64,000 nucleotides of DNA from Rhipicephalus microplus (GCF_043290135.1 NC_134700.1:163580053-163644052); one strand, 5' to 3'. Positions 23,136-36,692 are shown, counted from the first letter of the stretch. Numbers and translations: made by a program. Notes: generated by a model not told the origin, from the sequence alone.

Positions 23136-23579
23136 ACTGGCTATGATGATGCTACTGCTTCTTTTACCGTTCCTTCTAAGCCCACAAGGTCCGCTATGCA
23201 AATCACTGAAGGCGACTGGAATGCGAAATTCCTCTTCTTTCATTCTTTCATATTCTGATCAACCCCAGCCCTCCACCCTCTAAATTTTTGAGCTCTTTAC
23301 GAGGTTTTCCACTGTTTCCATAATTGGGCCACCTCTGACCAAGCGGCGATGTCATGAGATGACATCATCATGTGATGCCGCACCGACGTCATCAGTTTTT
23401 CTCACCTGTGACGTCTGGTTGACGTAATATACTAATACGTAATAATACTATTTTTCGTATTCAGTTAAGTGAACGCCATCGACTCACACCATCTATATTC
23501 AAACAAAGTTTAATAGGGCACCTATGGCTTTCGTGTTAGTAATACCTTTCACAAGGACTAGTCAGTGCAAAAAAATACT
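23136..23579. other. no gene recognised
   Basis: Nothing recognised. A TGACATCATCATGTGATGCCG patch is locally repetitive. Confidence 0.4.
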
Positions 23580-23669
23580 TACGCAAATAGGTGTTGATGA
23601 TTGATTGATTTGTGGGGTTTAACGTCCCAAAACCACCATTTGATTATGAGAGACTACGCAAATAGGTGT
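23580..23669 (-). mobile_element. strongly truncated Ruka-type SINE with perfect 15-bp duplication
   Basis: Only the 3' part of the SINE remains (minus strand AAACCCCACAAATCAATCAA). TACGCAAATAGGTGT stands at 23,580-23,594 and again at 23,655-23,669 with no mismatch. The perfect duplication suggests a fairly recent, incomplete insertion. Confidence 0.85.
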
Positions 23670-23995
23670 CCTAAGTTTGCCTGCACTCAGGGGACACTTC
23701 GCTGTATCCTTGCATTTATTTATTTATTTATTTATTTATTTACCTAAAACGCCAATAGGCAATACCGCGGGAAGAGTATGCAAAACGAAAAATCGAAAGG
23801 CGATAAATGGCCAAGCAAATAACTAATGAAACCAATTCGCCTAATTATAATCAGAATCAGCAACATAATTGCATATATCAATAAAAAACGTAGTTATTCT
23901 AACAGCAAAAATGAAGTCGTGTATAAAAGCAATTTGTTGTATTTTCGTGTTCTGTTTAAAAAGTCATTCTGAAATAGATTCATTTCGCGCCTGAT
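23670..23995. other. no gene; TTTA repeat at 23,713-23,742
   Basis: The TTTA tetranucleotide run is simple repeat. The rest is AT-rich DNA. Confidence 0.6.
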
Positions 23996-24222
<227 letters not shown>

Positions 24223-27185
24223 CAAACGAGACGCTTTTCTTGTCAACCTACTTGTCTTCTTTATATCTCTCCCTGCCTCTCTTTTTTCTTCTTATGCTCG
24301 CACACAGACAAGTATTCAAGGTATCCAAATATTAAAATGCATTCCCAACGTTCTGTCATGAATACATGCACTCGTTGTACAGAGGAAACCCTGCCTAAGC
24401 CCGTGTACTCCAGTGATATCACAAACGCGTGACGCAAACAGAATATTTTCTGATGAAAGCTGCACTGATTCAACAAGATGGGAAGACGCGCTGCGGAATA
24501 CAGGCTGCTTGTTTCTTCCTTCCCAGACTTCCATCACACGTGCTTTATTTTAGCTGTTCTTCGTGCGGTATGTCCCGTATACCCGTCTGACTGCCCCCTT
24601 TCAGCGAAAGCTCGGAGCCAAACGGCTGAAAGTGCTTTAGAAGTGGGAGAGCAGTGGCTGAACTTCCTAAGACGCCGTCGACGCACGAACGAATGTGGCG
24701 TCGACACTGCAAGAGTTCTTCACGCGTGTTCTCTGAAAGGTGTTTGCGCAATCGATCAGCGTGTGTCCCGGAAGTGTGGCCAGTGCTTCAGAGTGTTGCT
24801 TTCAGTGGCAGCCCTTCCGACGGAGTTCGACACCTGGAGGCATACCAGGGCCGGTTTTGTTCTCCCGGCCCCGAGACTGTGCTCCCGAGAGTGTTATTAA
24901 GCACGTTACTGCCGAAATATCACACGCTTTTTGGAAATTTTTAAGGACGCATTATACATAAACAATATCTCATAAGGAAATCGCTAAATTTTCTCACTCA
25001 CTGCATCTGTCGATGACAGCCTCACAAAACACAGATCTCATGTGTCTTTCATTGCCATGGCAATGAAAGGCGCACAAAATTTGTGTTCGTATGAAAATCT
25101 TCGACGACAGATGCTAGTATGCCGTGCACGACATACTAACGTCTGTTGATAAAAAATTCAATTTTCTGCTTGTAAAGATACACATGGCAGGCTCTCAAGC
25201 AATTTTTCTTGCGTGTTTCGCGAAGTAGGTGGGCTTTTCTCAATGAACACATATATGAAGAATTTCTCGTCTCACAGGATCTCGGTTTCTAGATTCCTTC
25301 TATTTACTTTAACTGATTCATTTTTCTGGGTATTTTGAGAAGCGTTTTCGAACGTTGCAATCTCTACCAGTGTTGAGGAATGGGCACTTTCATTCTATTC
25401 TAATTCTATTCCGGGGAATGGCAACTTATGTTATTCCATTATTTTTACTTCCTCGAACTAAAAAAAAACTCAGCCAACACCGGCTCCGGAAATGGCCAGG
25501 CAAGTCATTTTTATTCCTACGCTTCCTAAACGTAGGAGGGAAACATCTTGATAGCTTTATCGATCTGAAAATGATGTCATCACACGCATAGGAATTGCAA
25601 AACAATGCTAAACACGTTTCCACGGTCGAAAGAATGGGGCTTGATGACTTTCTTTATTCAGTAAAACCACACTACTATTTCCCACAGAAAAGGTTCTGCT
25701 GCTACCTATGATTTTTGTATGGTGAGCACAATTTTAGCAAAACGTTTGTAAACAGTTGAAAACGCATGCATTTACTTGACTTGAGCGTATTTTACTACCT
25801 TCTCGGCATATATTTACTCTAGCCAGCAGCTAGTGAAGCTTGAAACTTTTGCCGTTATGGACCACGAATGTTGTCTTTGTTTTTTTAACAAGATAACTAC
25901 TAAGCCACATACGTTGCCAGATGTCTCGCAAACAACACCGTACATCTTGCGTACACTTTACAAAAATTTAGACCAACCTTATATTTGTCGATTACGTTAG
26001 AGTAAATACTTCGTGCTAAGTTATGACGCACATTTACAGAAGGGCAAACAATGATGTGTACAAAGCGTCAATTTCCTTTCTAAATTTTATGGCTGCTAAC
26101 CAGTGCACAGTGTGCTGTTCAAAAGTAGGAGAATAAATAACTTTCAAACGGCTGTTTAAGTATACAACACCGGCCAAGTCTTGACATTCTATGTGCGCGT
26201 TTCCGTGCATCTCCTCGTCTGTGATTCGTTGAGGCTTCTATGTACATTACTGTGGTGCGTACTTGCGATGGCATTTACATGAGGGAATTGAAGGCCACTA
26301 CTTAATCTACGTGAACAATCGTACTTCGCTCATTACCCTATATATACTTCTGTAATTTAATTAACTTCATGTGAATATGCACATGCATATATGAACACCT
26401 GGTAACTAAAGATTCAGTAATGTATTAACTATTCGAGTTAGCACTATTCACGAACTGCTTACTTTGCAAACTAGCAACTTTCACTAATCGGCATCTTACT
26501 ACCTTCACTTACCAGGAGGTTAGTGCTTTTTGTTGGCGGTAAATGGTTGTTATTTAGTTAGTGAATCAGCAGGCCTTTTCTCTTAGTCTGCATGTTTAAA
26601 CGAAAGACAGATTTAGATTGTTTAAGCTTAGTGCGGTATTTCTAAATTGACGACTTAGCGAATTGTCGCGTTGGGATTCGGGGAGGCGCCGCCTTGGTTA
26701 CGGGGCATAGCTGGCTACCCGCACCCATGCTTTAAAAAGTCGATTCTATCACTTTCTGTACGGTTTAACTTGTATAACAGTTGATCGCACACACAGTTCA
26801 TGCAGCAGACAGTTCATCGTGTAGGAATGTGTGCTGCGGTGACCTACAGACCTCTGCGGTAGAGTTTTGGGTGAAGACACCCATGTTTGTAGGCAGGGGA
26901 GACAGGGCTGGAAAAAAGGGGGAATAAAGCGTGACAATTTGCGTGCAAGCTGCTGTATGAATTCTCGCAGTAAACACAAGTATCGCACCAGCGTCAATTT
27001 GCGTTACAACTTAGAGAAGCACTTTTTCGAATAAGCGTCCGAGTCGCCGATGGTGGCAGCAGCAAAAACAAGTGAAATATGGGGAGATAGCAAGCAGCTG
27101 AGGCTTCACCATGGAGGAAAAGATTACAAAGTCACCGTATAGTTCCGCAACACAGATACCTTGGCATATAGCCGTGGTTACTTGA
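24223..27185. other. no gene recognised
   Basis: A 140-codon plus frame at 24,478-24,900 (RRRRRTNECG, KCGQCFRVLL) has cysteines but no known pattern, and two other frames are open over the same bases, so composition explains it. The rest to 27.2 kb is AT-rich with short frames. A window of this length without a recognised repeat may be unique intergenic or intronic DNA. Confidence 0.45.
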
Positions 27186-27189
27186 AGAA

Positions 27190-27256
27190 TAGAGCAACAC
27201 AGTCTATATAAGAGCAGTCAGGCATCGGAGCAACACAGTCTATATAAGGGCAGAAT
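27190..27256 (+). promoter_or_regulatory. duplicated TATA-box-like segment
   Basis: GCAACACAGTCTATATAAG occurs twice about 43 bp apart (near 27,196 and 27,233), each with a TATATAAG core and GGCAG or GAGCAG following. A similar word is at 9.09 kb. No gene start follows, so it may be a remnant LTR promoter. Confidence 0.3.
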
Positions 27257-27694
27257 TATAGTAGGTGTGTTGCTTATAAGTATATCATGCATGTAGTTAG
27301 GCACGTTCTTTAAAATATTTCATTATTGTTAATTGTCGTGGGTCTGACTTAATAATGTTTCAAGTTTGAGAAACAGCACGTCGAACAATGTGGTCTTTTT
27401 TCGAAAAAAGACGTAACTTCATTCTCACTTCAGTTTGCGCAAAATTCGCATATTTTTATTCCCATTTCATTCCTCTGGACGTTACTGCCATCCGATTCCC
27501 AAACTGTGGGATCACGAAAATGTGGAAGGATTCTGGATTCATTCCGATTCCGGAGCGGCAACTTCAAAACATTGATCTCTACATAATGTGCATGCAGCCC
27601 ACACAGGCAAGCTGGCGCCGTATGTGCACCCTTATCGTGAAGCGGACTACCATTTTCCCCCTGTTTTATTGTCGTCCATAAGTCCTAAAACAGA

Positions 27695-27932
27695 TCGATT
27701 CATATAGGGGTTTAACGTCCCAAAGCCACCACATAAATATGAGAGACACCGTAATGGAGGGCTCCGGAAATTTCGACCACCTGGGTTTCTTCAACGTGCG
27801 CTCAAATCTGAGCACACGGGCCTACAACAATTTTGCCTCAAGCGAAAATGCAGCCGCCGCAGGCGGGAATCCATCCCGCAACCTGCGTGTCAGCAGCCGA
27901 GTATCTTCGCCACTAGACCACCGTAGCAGGAC
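27695..27932 (-). mobile_element. Ruka-type SINE with target duplication
   Basis: Same family as the 5.8-kb copy: minus-strand tRNA-like head (GGTGGTCTAGTGGCGAAGAT), GACACGCAGGTTGCGGGAT B-box region, and a body ending TGGGACGTTAAACCCC. TCCTAAAACAGA (27,683-27,694) and TCCTAAAAAAGA (27,933-27,944) form a 12-bp duplication with one mismatch. Confidence 0.82.
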
Positions 27933-27944
27933 TCCTAAAAAAGA

Positions 27945-28455
27945 AGGGCCACGTCATGAAGTAAATAAACGAAAATGTGTTCAGTTCTTCTATATACCTC
28001 CCAAACAGCTTGAGCAAAAGCCCTGCTCATGGCCCTGAAATAATAAGCGTATTTGTAATGCTTATCTCACCCTTGCGTGGAGTAGAACACCAACAACCTA
28101 GGCCGGGGGCGTTTGAGAAATACATTTGTGTTCATGGGGTCATTAACGTTTTCTTTGTCATGGTGTGTAAGAATGACATTCTCGTGTTGAAAATACAACG
28201 AAGAAAGAAAACCTCCGGAAACATATATCTTTAAAAGAAGTTGCGAATCACAGTGCCTTTGTTTTTATTGGAATAAAAAACAAATTAAGGAGTTGTCACC
28301 GTTGAATGGCAAAGCTAAGCTAGCCCTTCCCGCTTCATTGCTACAAATAAATCTTATAAAAAAAGAATATACACATACATACGGTCACAAATGGATGAGT
28401 ATAAAAGTTCTCATATGGGCAGAACAAACCCACAGCCGCCACGCTTACTTTCAAC
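27945..28455. other. no gene recognised
   Basis: Nothing recognised. Confidence 0.4.
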
Positions 28456-28459
28456 CATA

Positions 28460-29265
28460 GTCCCCTTAGTTGTGGTCACAAATCTTTGTTTCTTCGACAA
28501 AACGTTTAAGCACCTTCATTGCTTTCCGATGTAGTTTAGATAGCCATGAGCCTAGTATTTTATCCGACGTAAACGTTTGCTCGGGATCTTGCGTATGAAA
28601 CTTCCGTTCGAGTCCCCCTAGGTGTGTCGTGTTTCGGACAGTCAAGATACCAGTGATAGACATCCTCGTCGTCGTGGCTGCATGAACATGATAACAATGT
28701 TGCTCGCTGAATGGGAAGTAGGAAGTGCAGTTTCGAGTCTTACGCGACATTTCAGAGTGTCGATACGCCTTGGAAGATGACAATCTCATTGGCATTGAAG
28801 ATTAGGAGCAACGGCATATAGGATCGATTCTTTTGTTTTGTCTGTGAACCAGGTAAACAAGCATGATTCGCGTTTCGTTGTTCCTAAAATTCTATTTACA
28901 GTCTATTGAGATACGGGAATGAGGCGGGTTTGCGTAGAATAACGAGCGGTTCTCGGCAACTCATCTGCCATTTCATTTCCATTGTTTCCGCAGTGACTGA
29001 GAACCCACTAAAATGCCACTCGATGATTCGACTTAGCTTCGAAAAACTCTTTTAATAAAGCGTATACTATACGCACGTGAATGTGCCTTGAAGTGGTATT
29101 TTCTAGACATGTGAGTGCTGCCAGAGAGTCTGTAATTAGCACCAATTTCTCAGTGTCAATGACCATTTAATAAAGCTTATGGCCAGTGAAATTGCTACGA
29201 GCTTCGACGTTGTTCAAGAAGAGACATCGCCCGACCGACATGCATATTATTCACGTTCATTTCGT
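28460..29265 (-). mobile_element. LINE fragment with RNase H domain
   Basis: The minus strand reads LVLITDSLAALTCLENTTSR, an RNase H TDS motif, then RVAF, a stop, and WVLSHCGNNGNEMADELP, the SHCGxxGNExAD signature. Downstream is RIDTLKCRVRLETALPTS and a cysteine/histidine-rich tail around 28,700-28,600. RNase H removes element RNA during second-strand synthesis. Stops and frameshifts run throughout. Such RNase H domains occur in I, R1 and related clades. Confidence 0.75.
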
Positions 29266-29900
29266 TCTAAAGATCTCTTTGAACCAGTGAGTAATTGGGG
29301 CTTCATAAAAATGAAGGACTATACACGAACAACGCCAAGGTTTCTATAGAGGGATCACTCACATGCGGAAGCATTGTTATATCTCGAAGTGGCACTGACG
29401 TGGGTAAAAGTACACATGAAAAGATGGTTGCGAAAGAGAAATATATGCCTCGAAAAACATCCTAAAAAAGGCAGTCAGAACGGAATGCCTCTCAGTCTGT
29501 GATTTTTCCAAAACACACAAACTTTATTTTGTCTGGAAATCAAACCAAGCTTGTAAATCATATCGAAACAACAAACGTGAATTGTGGACTAAACCTATGG
29601 CAGTTGTGCAATCTGCTTCATTTTGTTCTTTTCTGTTTTTTCAGCTATTCTGATTTGTTACATGTCAACAAAACGTCACAACATCACACTTTCTCGAAGT
29701 GGCTTTTCTTGTAGCAATTAATACTTGTATATTTTTCGCAGAACCTGTTTCCAACTTGTTGTGGTGAATGTTCTTTTTCAATCTTTCTGGTGGCCTTATC
29801 CGGTATCATAAACGTCACTTTATGCTTTTTTAATTTTATGCTTCATATGCGGGAAAAAAATGTGCGGGATCATAAATGAGCCATACAGAACGATGACTGA
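29266..29900. other. no gene recognised
   Basis: Nothing recognised. Confidence 0.4.
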
Positions 29901-29904
29901 AAAA

Positions 29905-30230
29905 TATATATCCACGGAGTGAATGATGATGAGTAGGGCGAAGCGTCCGTAAGCCCATCCGTGTTCCGTGCATCTGCGCGATCATTCGTGCATCCATCCA
30001 CACGTCCGTCCATCTGTCCGTGCGTCCATTCGTCCGTACGTCCGCGCGCCCGTCTATCTGTCCATCCTTCTTATAGTATGCACATCCGTCCGTGCGTACA
30101 TCTAGTGAACGCTCCAAGTAGCACCATCTCCCATCTCGCATCCCGGTGGGTACGCACGACAACGACGGAGGATGGACAGACCCACGCCTTAAAGAGCTTC
30201 GCCCCAAAAAGCATGGCTGATCCCTCTGTC
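29905..30230 (-). mobile_element. minisatellite-bearing repeat, copy 2
   Basis: On the minus strand it starts GGGGCGAAGCTCTTTAAGGC, then GTGGGTCTGTCCATCCTCCG, GGGATGCGAGATGGGAGATG and CGTTCACTAGATGTACGCAC, then a GGAC/GGAT minisatellite, and ends ACTCATCATCATTCACTCC. The 58.4-kb copy has the same parts in the same order. The copy appears complete from end to end. No coding frame is supported. Confidence 0.7.
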
Positions 30231-31120
30231 ATAAAAATCAGTATAACATCAACGTGACAGCTGTTTTCACGGGAGTAGTGCTTAATGAATAGCGATATAT
30301 GAAAGCTTGTGCAATGTCTCTTGGTAATGACAGTTATAGCACCATTTGTCCTCAATCCACCCACGATGACGCCTAGTGACACCTCTCCATCGCGACGACT
30401 AACACGCATGGCCCATGAATTAACCACTGGCCTATCTGAAATTGCAAACATATATCGATACGCACCATATACCGTGAATCATGAGCAAAAGGTACCTGAT
30501 TCTCACTTCTTCAAAGCACCGTAAATTAAGGAGAGAAACGGCGCGGTGTGCGGCTTCGGGTAATTTGGTAAGCTGTGCTTGTGTGGTTGCATACACTTTC
30601 ACACTGTGCGTTAGCAATGTAGGGGACATGCGTTCGTAGCTTGGACCGGTCGGTCGGTCGGTCGGTCGGTCGGCGGCGCGCGGCTCACCATTCCGCTGGC
30701 ATCTGTCTCGCTTCACGAATGCATGACATACACCCTTCGACATCATTGCCTTTCTGCAGTGCCTATTGCAGCAGTTTTAGTAATCAGTGCTATCGCACTC
30801 GAAGCAGTCGGTGGAAAAGAAACACCGATGATGCACATAAGAGCTGCGCTACTCCAACAGCTAGCCATCCACCACTAACACATGTGAAAGGCTCCCGGAT
30901 GCTATAGCATGGCCAGTGTTTTAATTCGTCTGAGACGTTTTACCTATTGCCTCGGAGATTACGAAACTCGAAGGTCATGCTTCAACTGTGTCATTGCCAA
31001 ATAATTCCGTATCGCCGCTTACAAACGTTGCCCTGGACGTCGCCACACCTCCCTGCCTCGACCCTACAAAAAGCACCGTGCGAAAGAGGATGTGAGAAAG
31101 ATATTACACGCGTTTGTGAC
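30231..31120. other. no gene; CGGT repeat at 30,647-30,673
   Basis: Six to seven CGGT units, otherwise no recognisable feature. Confidence 0.5.
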
Positions 31121-31126
31121 ACGACG

Positions 31127-31320
31127 TGCAGCTGCCTCGGTAGCCGAGTCGATAGTGCTCCGAGCACTTGTCGCCTCAAACCGAGTGGGTGTGGCTTCAG
31201 TTCCCAAGGAGAGAACACTTTTAAAGACGATAGTCTTTCTTGGTGACCTTCGACACAAAAATTTTGGTCTCTCTGTCTGGCTGTCTGTCTGTACGTTTGT
31301 GTGTTTGTCCACTCTTAACG
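31127..31320 (+). mobile_element. possible tRNA-derived SINE
   Basis: CCTCGGTAGCCGAGTCGATAG resembles an A-box region, and GTGGCTTCAGTTCCC, about 50 bp further, resembles a degraded B box. The following ACACAAAAATTTTGGTCTCT body and TCTG-rich tail would fit a SINE. The assignment is tentative. Confidence 0.35.
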
Positions 31321-34055
31321 GCACCGGGTACTTGAAACAGCTGACCCTATCCGTAGCGCCCACCAATGTTGCTCAAGGTTTAGCGTTGATACTTGTGTAA
31401 TTGTCAATCAATAAGCAATTATTGCGCAAGTGTGGGACACCATAACAACACGTATATATTCTGCATGTGCATCTTTTACTAGAAAATGCATACATAAGTA
31501 ACTTTAAGGATCGTAGCTCTTATCATGCTGCGCTGACCATGCAACGCTTCCACGAAAAGGTGAGTCTTTCCAACACTTCGCTAAGACGCAATGGTGGTGA
31601 CACCTACCCGTCGCTTTGCGTTCTTAACCTTATCACCTCCTAGACGGGCACAAACACCGCATACCTGTCGCAGAGCCAAGCCCTTTGTTTTGCAAGGAGA
31701 CTGCCAGGTGGCGCTCATGTCTCACGTGTAACGTGATTTCATGCGCTCGTTCGCCTCCGCTGCACGCTCGAGGCACTCTAATGCAGCGCCTCCAAAATAC
31801 CCATTCACCGATTTTCTTGCGCAGAACATCAAATTATATGTTCACTCTCTCCACACGCAAGACTATCATCTTTCGACGACATTTGCAGATTACATGCAGA
31901 TACGGGGCCAATTTTCTCTAAAGGTATTTACTTTCTGATCCGCTAGTTTTTATTTTATTGACGTCATATTCATGACGCAAATACATAACTGATGTCTTCA
32001 TGGATATCGGCCTGAAAGCACTTTCACGTTAAATGCATAAATCAACTCGTGTTCATTAACAATGTCAATCCGTACAGCATAGCCGCCGCTGTGGCCTGTG
32101 GGCTGTGGTGCTTGGCTGATGACTTTCAGTCAGTCGGTCGGTAGGTCGGTCCAGCTACGGAGTTCCACTTACATAAAACTTAGCTATCCCTGCTGTTTCT
32201 TCCTTCTACCACATAAGAAAGCAGTGAACATTGCCCCATGTGAGCTAATTGTGCATCATTTATTAGGCAATAATGAGAAGGGCTGTTATTTTGCACATAA
32301 TGGCAAATAAGTCTCTTAACTAGCCTTCTCTAGGCGTTGTTTTCACTACGCCGTGGGAAAGTGAGTCTCTCTTACATTACAAGTTCCCTGACGTCCCTGA
32401 AATGGAATAGGAAATGTACGAGAGTCGTGACGATAAGCATTTGCAGAAAAAGTAAAGAGACGTGGGGTTTTGTCCCTAAATTGTTTGCCGACATTCTTGT
32501 CGAGCTGCATATTTTCATCTATATAGCATTCAGTTGCTGCAGATTTCTTCCCCTAACCAGTACTATTTTCTTTAAACGTCATATATCATAACAAGCAATA
32601 TTTGTTATTAGACGAAAATCAATTTTCGATGCTCTTTTCTGTACATTACAGCAACTTACAAGAGTTAAAAAAACAAAACAAAAAAGCCATGAGCTGGCGC
32701 ACCAATATAGCCGATACGATGAGAGAGGGCTGTCGTTTCGTGCGGTAAAAGGGCTGGGCGCTGCACATCAATCAAAATGACACATCCGAGCTTACTGCAG
32801 ACTCGGACAGCTGCGGGAGGTTTCCAGTAATGCGACGAAACCTCAATGTTGCCTGGCGGAAATTCGCGGCACCCAATTCATCAAGGTGTCGAACGCAGAT
32901 GCTTTTCTTTTTACCTTAGAACCAATACGCCGAGGTGGTGATCAGAACGTCTGCTAGTGACTGGTTTCGTGTGTTTTAAAACCCGATATCCTCGTAGTTC
33001 ACACGCAGTAATGGCCACCCTCTTGACAGCTGAAAAAAGGAATGACCTTATTTGTTAATCGTCTGCGCCATAACTGTGAAAAGTTACCACATAAAGCTCA
33101 GTCCTTTGATGGCAATGCATTCAATGAGAGATAAATCTCTGCTTTGTGAATTCTGTCGCATCATGTCTTGAAATCACGTGAAATCAAGTATTTTCGTTGT
33201 TGGCAGGCAATGGACCCTATCCCGTCAGTGCTAAAAAAGAATCAAAGTAATTTTCACCCCAAATATACACCGGATGACCTGTGACGTTTTCATTCATCAG
33301 CGTAGCCTTATTGTTCGTAGAGGGTTTATCTCCCCCTTTTTTTCTTTTTTGCTTGCTCTTTTGTTTTTTGGCCGTCAAACAGAGCTTCTCGTCTGGCTTC
33401 ATAAAACGACAGTGTTTTTCGCCGGGTTCTCCATGCTATCACTGATTGCATTTCTGTCTCGGAAGTGACCTCAAGAAAAACAAACGAACAGATGACATAA
33501 GAGAACAAGAAGAAAAAATGCAGCATACCCACCAATTGACTAATGATGAGTGGGTGAAGCGCGGGGATTGTTTACCTTCTTCGAACCGCGTATTTGAATA
33601 TGTAAAAAGTTTATATACGTTTGCAATATACATCCTTCAAAGCAGATAAGTGATCAGGTTTACGTGCTGTTACGAAGAGGCCCCACCGGTTTTTGGGTTA
33701 GCGTATCGCGAGGGCCAGCGCCGGGAAGGGAGCATCCAGGCAATCCAGACAAGGCGCAAGGCAGCCGGAAGGAAACAAAACGTATATATTTTAGAACGCA
33801 TTTGCAGGTCCGTTAGATGCCGTCCGGGAATGCAGACGTGGCCACGTCGGCTCCCGCTTCTTTAAATGTTTTCGGACATCTATCTTGTGTTGTCCGCCAA
33901 TTCACTGGACTTTTCTAAACCAGTTTCATGCAAACTATCTCACGACACCATTCTCGTTGGGGTGAGCGAACTTGTAGGCGAGGTATTGCACTTCAAGAGT
34001 GCGAAGTGGGAGACGCGCCTCTAAGACTAATCCTTTAGCTACAAGTACGGAGCTA
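31321..34055. other. no gene recognised
   Basis: Short frames only. A GTCGGT patch at 32,128-32,150 and a T-rich patch near 33,340 are simple sequence. Sequence from about 33,650 could be 5' flank or untranslated region of the LINE that follows. Confidence 0.4.
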
Positions 34056-34123
34056 GGGTTCATTCACTTCAAGGCAGCGCCGGGACTCGTCAGGCCCCTC
34101 TCGCCCCTGACTAGGCAGCGAGG

Positions 34124-35905
34124 ATGCCCGAGATTGTGACAGTTGAAGGCGTGGACATTACTCTGGAAGACTTCGATGGAGCAGGGTGGACCACCAACCT
34201 TGGTGCCCGGCAGAAACAAGATCCGGCAAGAGACGCAGTGCCTGCTACCGCTGCCAAGTCTACGGCAAACACAGCAAAAAAAGCATGGTTTCAACGCTCA
34301 CTCCCGCTTGACGGTTCAGAAGGTTGTAGCCGCTTCGTGACTTCCTCGGCTGTAGAGGGACCAGATAAAGGTCATTGTACAGCCCCGCAGAGGGCTTGAC
34401 GTTTTGAAGGTGGACTTGGTACTGCTGTCGAAGGCTCTGGCTATGGCAGCTGCGCTCACCGACTAAGAAGCATCGGGGGCTAGTCTCACTCATAAAGGTA
34501 CAGGATATACTTGTTATTTCGACTCCGTTCAGATCTAATGCAGTCCTATATGCTGGAATCCAGAAACTTCACACGAAAGTCTGTGCATTTGATGTTTCTG
34601 CCTACACAGCCGCACCGGAAATCACTTGCAAAGGCGTCACCAGGAATGTTGACCCCTCGACAGAAAAGCACACCCTCAGAGGCATGATTGCCAACCAATC
34701 AAACTCGACCGCCATTCAAGCCAAGAGAATCAAAAACACGCATGTTTTATGATATTCTTTGATGGGCTTCGAGTTTCCAAAAACTTCATGTGCGAAACGG
34801 CCTTAGTGCCATGTTACCTTCACAAACGCCAAGCCTGTGGATCAGTCGGGCACAGGGCTGACGTGTGCCACTAGAGCAAGGAAGAGAGAAGTAAATGCCA
34901 CAACTGCGGAGAAGCATTCTCCAACGATGCTGCAGAAGCCTACAATTGCACTCCGAAATGCGAGCTCTGTGAAGGTGATCACCACACAGGTGACCGTTGC
35001 GGCAGCAAAAGATACCACATCTCATATGTCGTGTGACGACGCAAAAGACAAAGACGCAACCGCTTCGAGAAAGAAGCCAGTGCTGACGAAGTTAACAACC
35101 CTGCAGGCATTCAAATGGAGATGGCAGATGGTTTCATTCCCAAGCGGCGCTCCAGCTCAAGAGTGCGTTCCCCTTCCGGAGGGCTCCCGTTCCAGTGAAC
35201 ACTGCCTTTCCAGACGGCACTTCAGTTCCAGACAGCACTCCAGTTCCACAGGGCACTCTCAATCCAGTGAGCACTCCTGCTCCAGGGGCTGATCCATGTC
35301 GAGATGTCCTGGCAAGAAAATGACCTGAGTCGACATGGTTCGCGACAGCGGCTCTGCACCGACAACACCAACAACTTCAAATCAAGGTAAGGTACAGCCA
35401 GAGCATGTGGCAGATCCACGAATACACACTAGAACGGGGAAAACAAAGCACTCAAACAGGAACTAGCTCAACTGAAGGCAACTCTCGCCAGGCTAGAAGG
35501 ACGTATCCTAAAAGACACACCTCCACCCATCCCTCAATCATCAAGATCAGTGGTCGCGTCATGTAGCTCCAACAAATGCAGGGCCGTCAACATTCGGACA
35601 GATGACGAAACATACGACGAAGACGACTTCATGTCTGACGTCAGTGAGGCTTCTTCTAACGCCTCAGCTAGGAACAACAATGTCAAAAAGCATCGCAAGA
35701 CGAACAGTAAGTTTACTAAGTTTTAATCAGCAAGTGCTGACATTAAAGAGGCACTTATAGAAATTAGCAGCAGACTTGATCAGCTGGAAAGACCCTCAAC
35801 CCAGAGCCACGCGAATAATTCGCATGCCGGACGTGGGGCCCATGTCTCCTCCGGGGCCCCAACCTGCGCTTCCGAAACGCCCTCAGCCACCAGGCCGAAT
35901 AGGTG
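34124..35905 (+). pseudogene. LINE ORF1, RNA-binding protein with CCHC knuckles
   Basis: The frame starts MPEIVTVEGVDITLEDFDGA and shifts after 34,399. Around 34,830-35,020 it reads CGSVGHRADVCH, EEKCHNCGEAFSNDAAEAYN and CELCEGDHHTGDRC, tandem zinc knuckles that would coat LINE RNA. A serine/proline-rich stretch, a coiled-coil-like KQELAQLKATLARLEGRILK at about 35,460-35,515, and IKEALIEISSRLDQLERP near the end follow. At least two frameshifts and several stops. Confidence 0.78.
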
Positions 35906-35939
35906 AAGTGAACATGCAGGGTGTCATGCCAAGTCAACA

Positions 35940-36692
35940 CCATGGATAGCACACCACAATCTTTCAAGATCTCGCAATGTAACTGTAATTTATTCAACAA
36001 AAGAAAGCTAACCAAACGCAACAAGTGAGATAATGTAAAGAAAAGCCACATGTGATCATCTTACAGGAGTGCGGGGCAGAAAAGAGCATTCAAAACATGT
36101 CTTTCTTGAGGTAAAGGGTTTCCAGGCCAACCATGAACCCCGACTTCAAACAAGCCAGGGGCATTGCTACCCTAATCTGTAATGATGTTCTCTTTATGGA
36201 AAGGAACACCTTGACATACAAGAAAAGCCTGGAATACCTGCTAACAGAAATCATTCCGAGTCGATACCCCTTAACGCCCACCTTTACATATTGAACGTAT
36301 ACAGTTCTCCGACCGACCGACCGAGGAACTTTACCAAACTCCAAACACCAGCCGTGTCGCGAGCCAAGGACAGGCCGTTGATCGTTGCTGGCAATTTCAA
36401 TGCGCACAACGTCTGGGGCATCGGTACCAATGACAGGAAAGGTCGTAACCTTACGGAGTGTGTGGACAACCTCAGCTTCGATTTAATCATGGACTCAAGG
36501 TTCCCGACCCCCAGAGGCGATTCTGTTCAGCGAGAAACCACCCCCTACTTGACTTTCCTGGGAAACGCGGAAGGGTCGTGCGACAAGCTGCAAGCCGACC
36601 TTGGCAGTGACCATTTCATCCTAAAAATCAACGTCCGTATCACACCCGCTCCACCTAAGACGTACAGGTACGTCGACTGGGACCTTTTCTGA
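35940..36692 (+). pseudogene. LINE ORF2 apurinic-type endonuclease domain
   Basis: IILQECGAEK (catalytic glutamate), NVYSSPTDRPRNFT, PLIVAGNFNAHNVWGIG (the GDFNAH region with Asp changed to Asn) and LGSDHFIL (SDH signature, 36,600-36,625) appear in order. The domain would nick target DNA. The domain ends near YRYVDWDLF and a stop at 36,692. The Asp-to-Asn change and the upstream stops make it inactive. Confidence 0.82.

Noticed and set aside
24478..24900. 140-codon frame with cysteines
   Set aside because: Two other plus frames are also open over the same bases, which points to composition.
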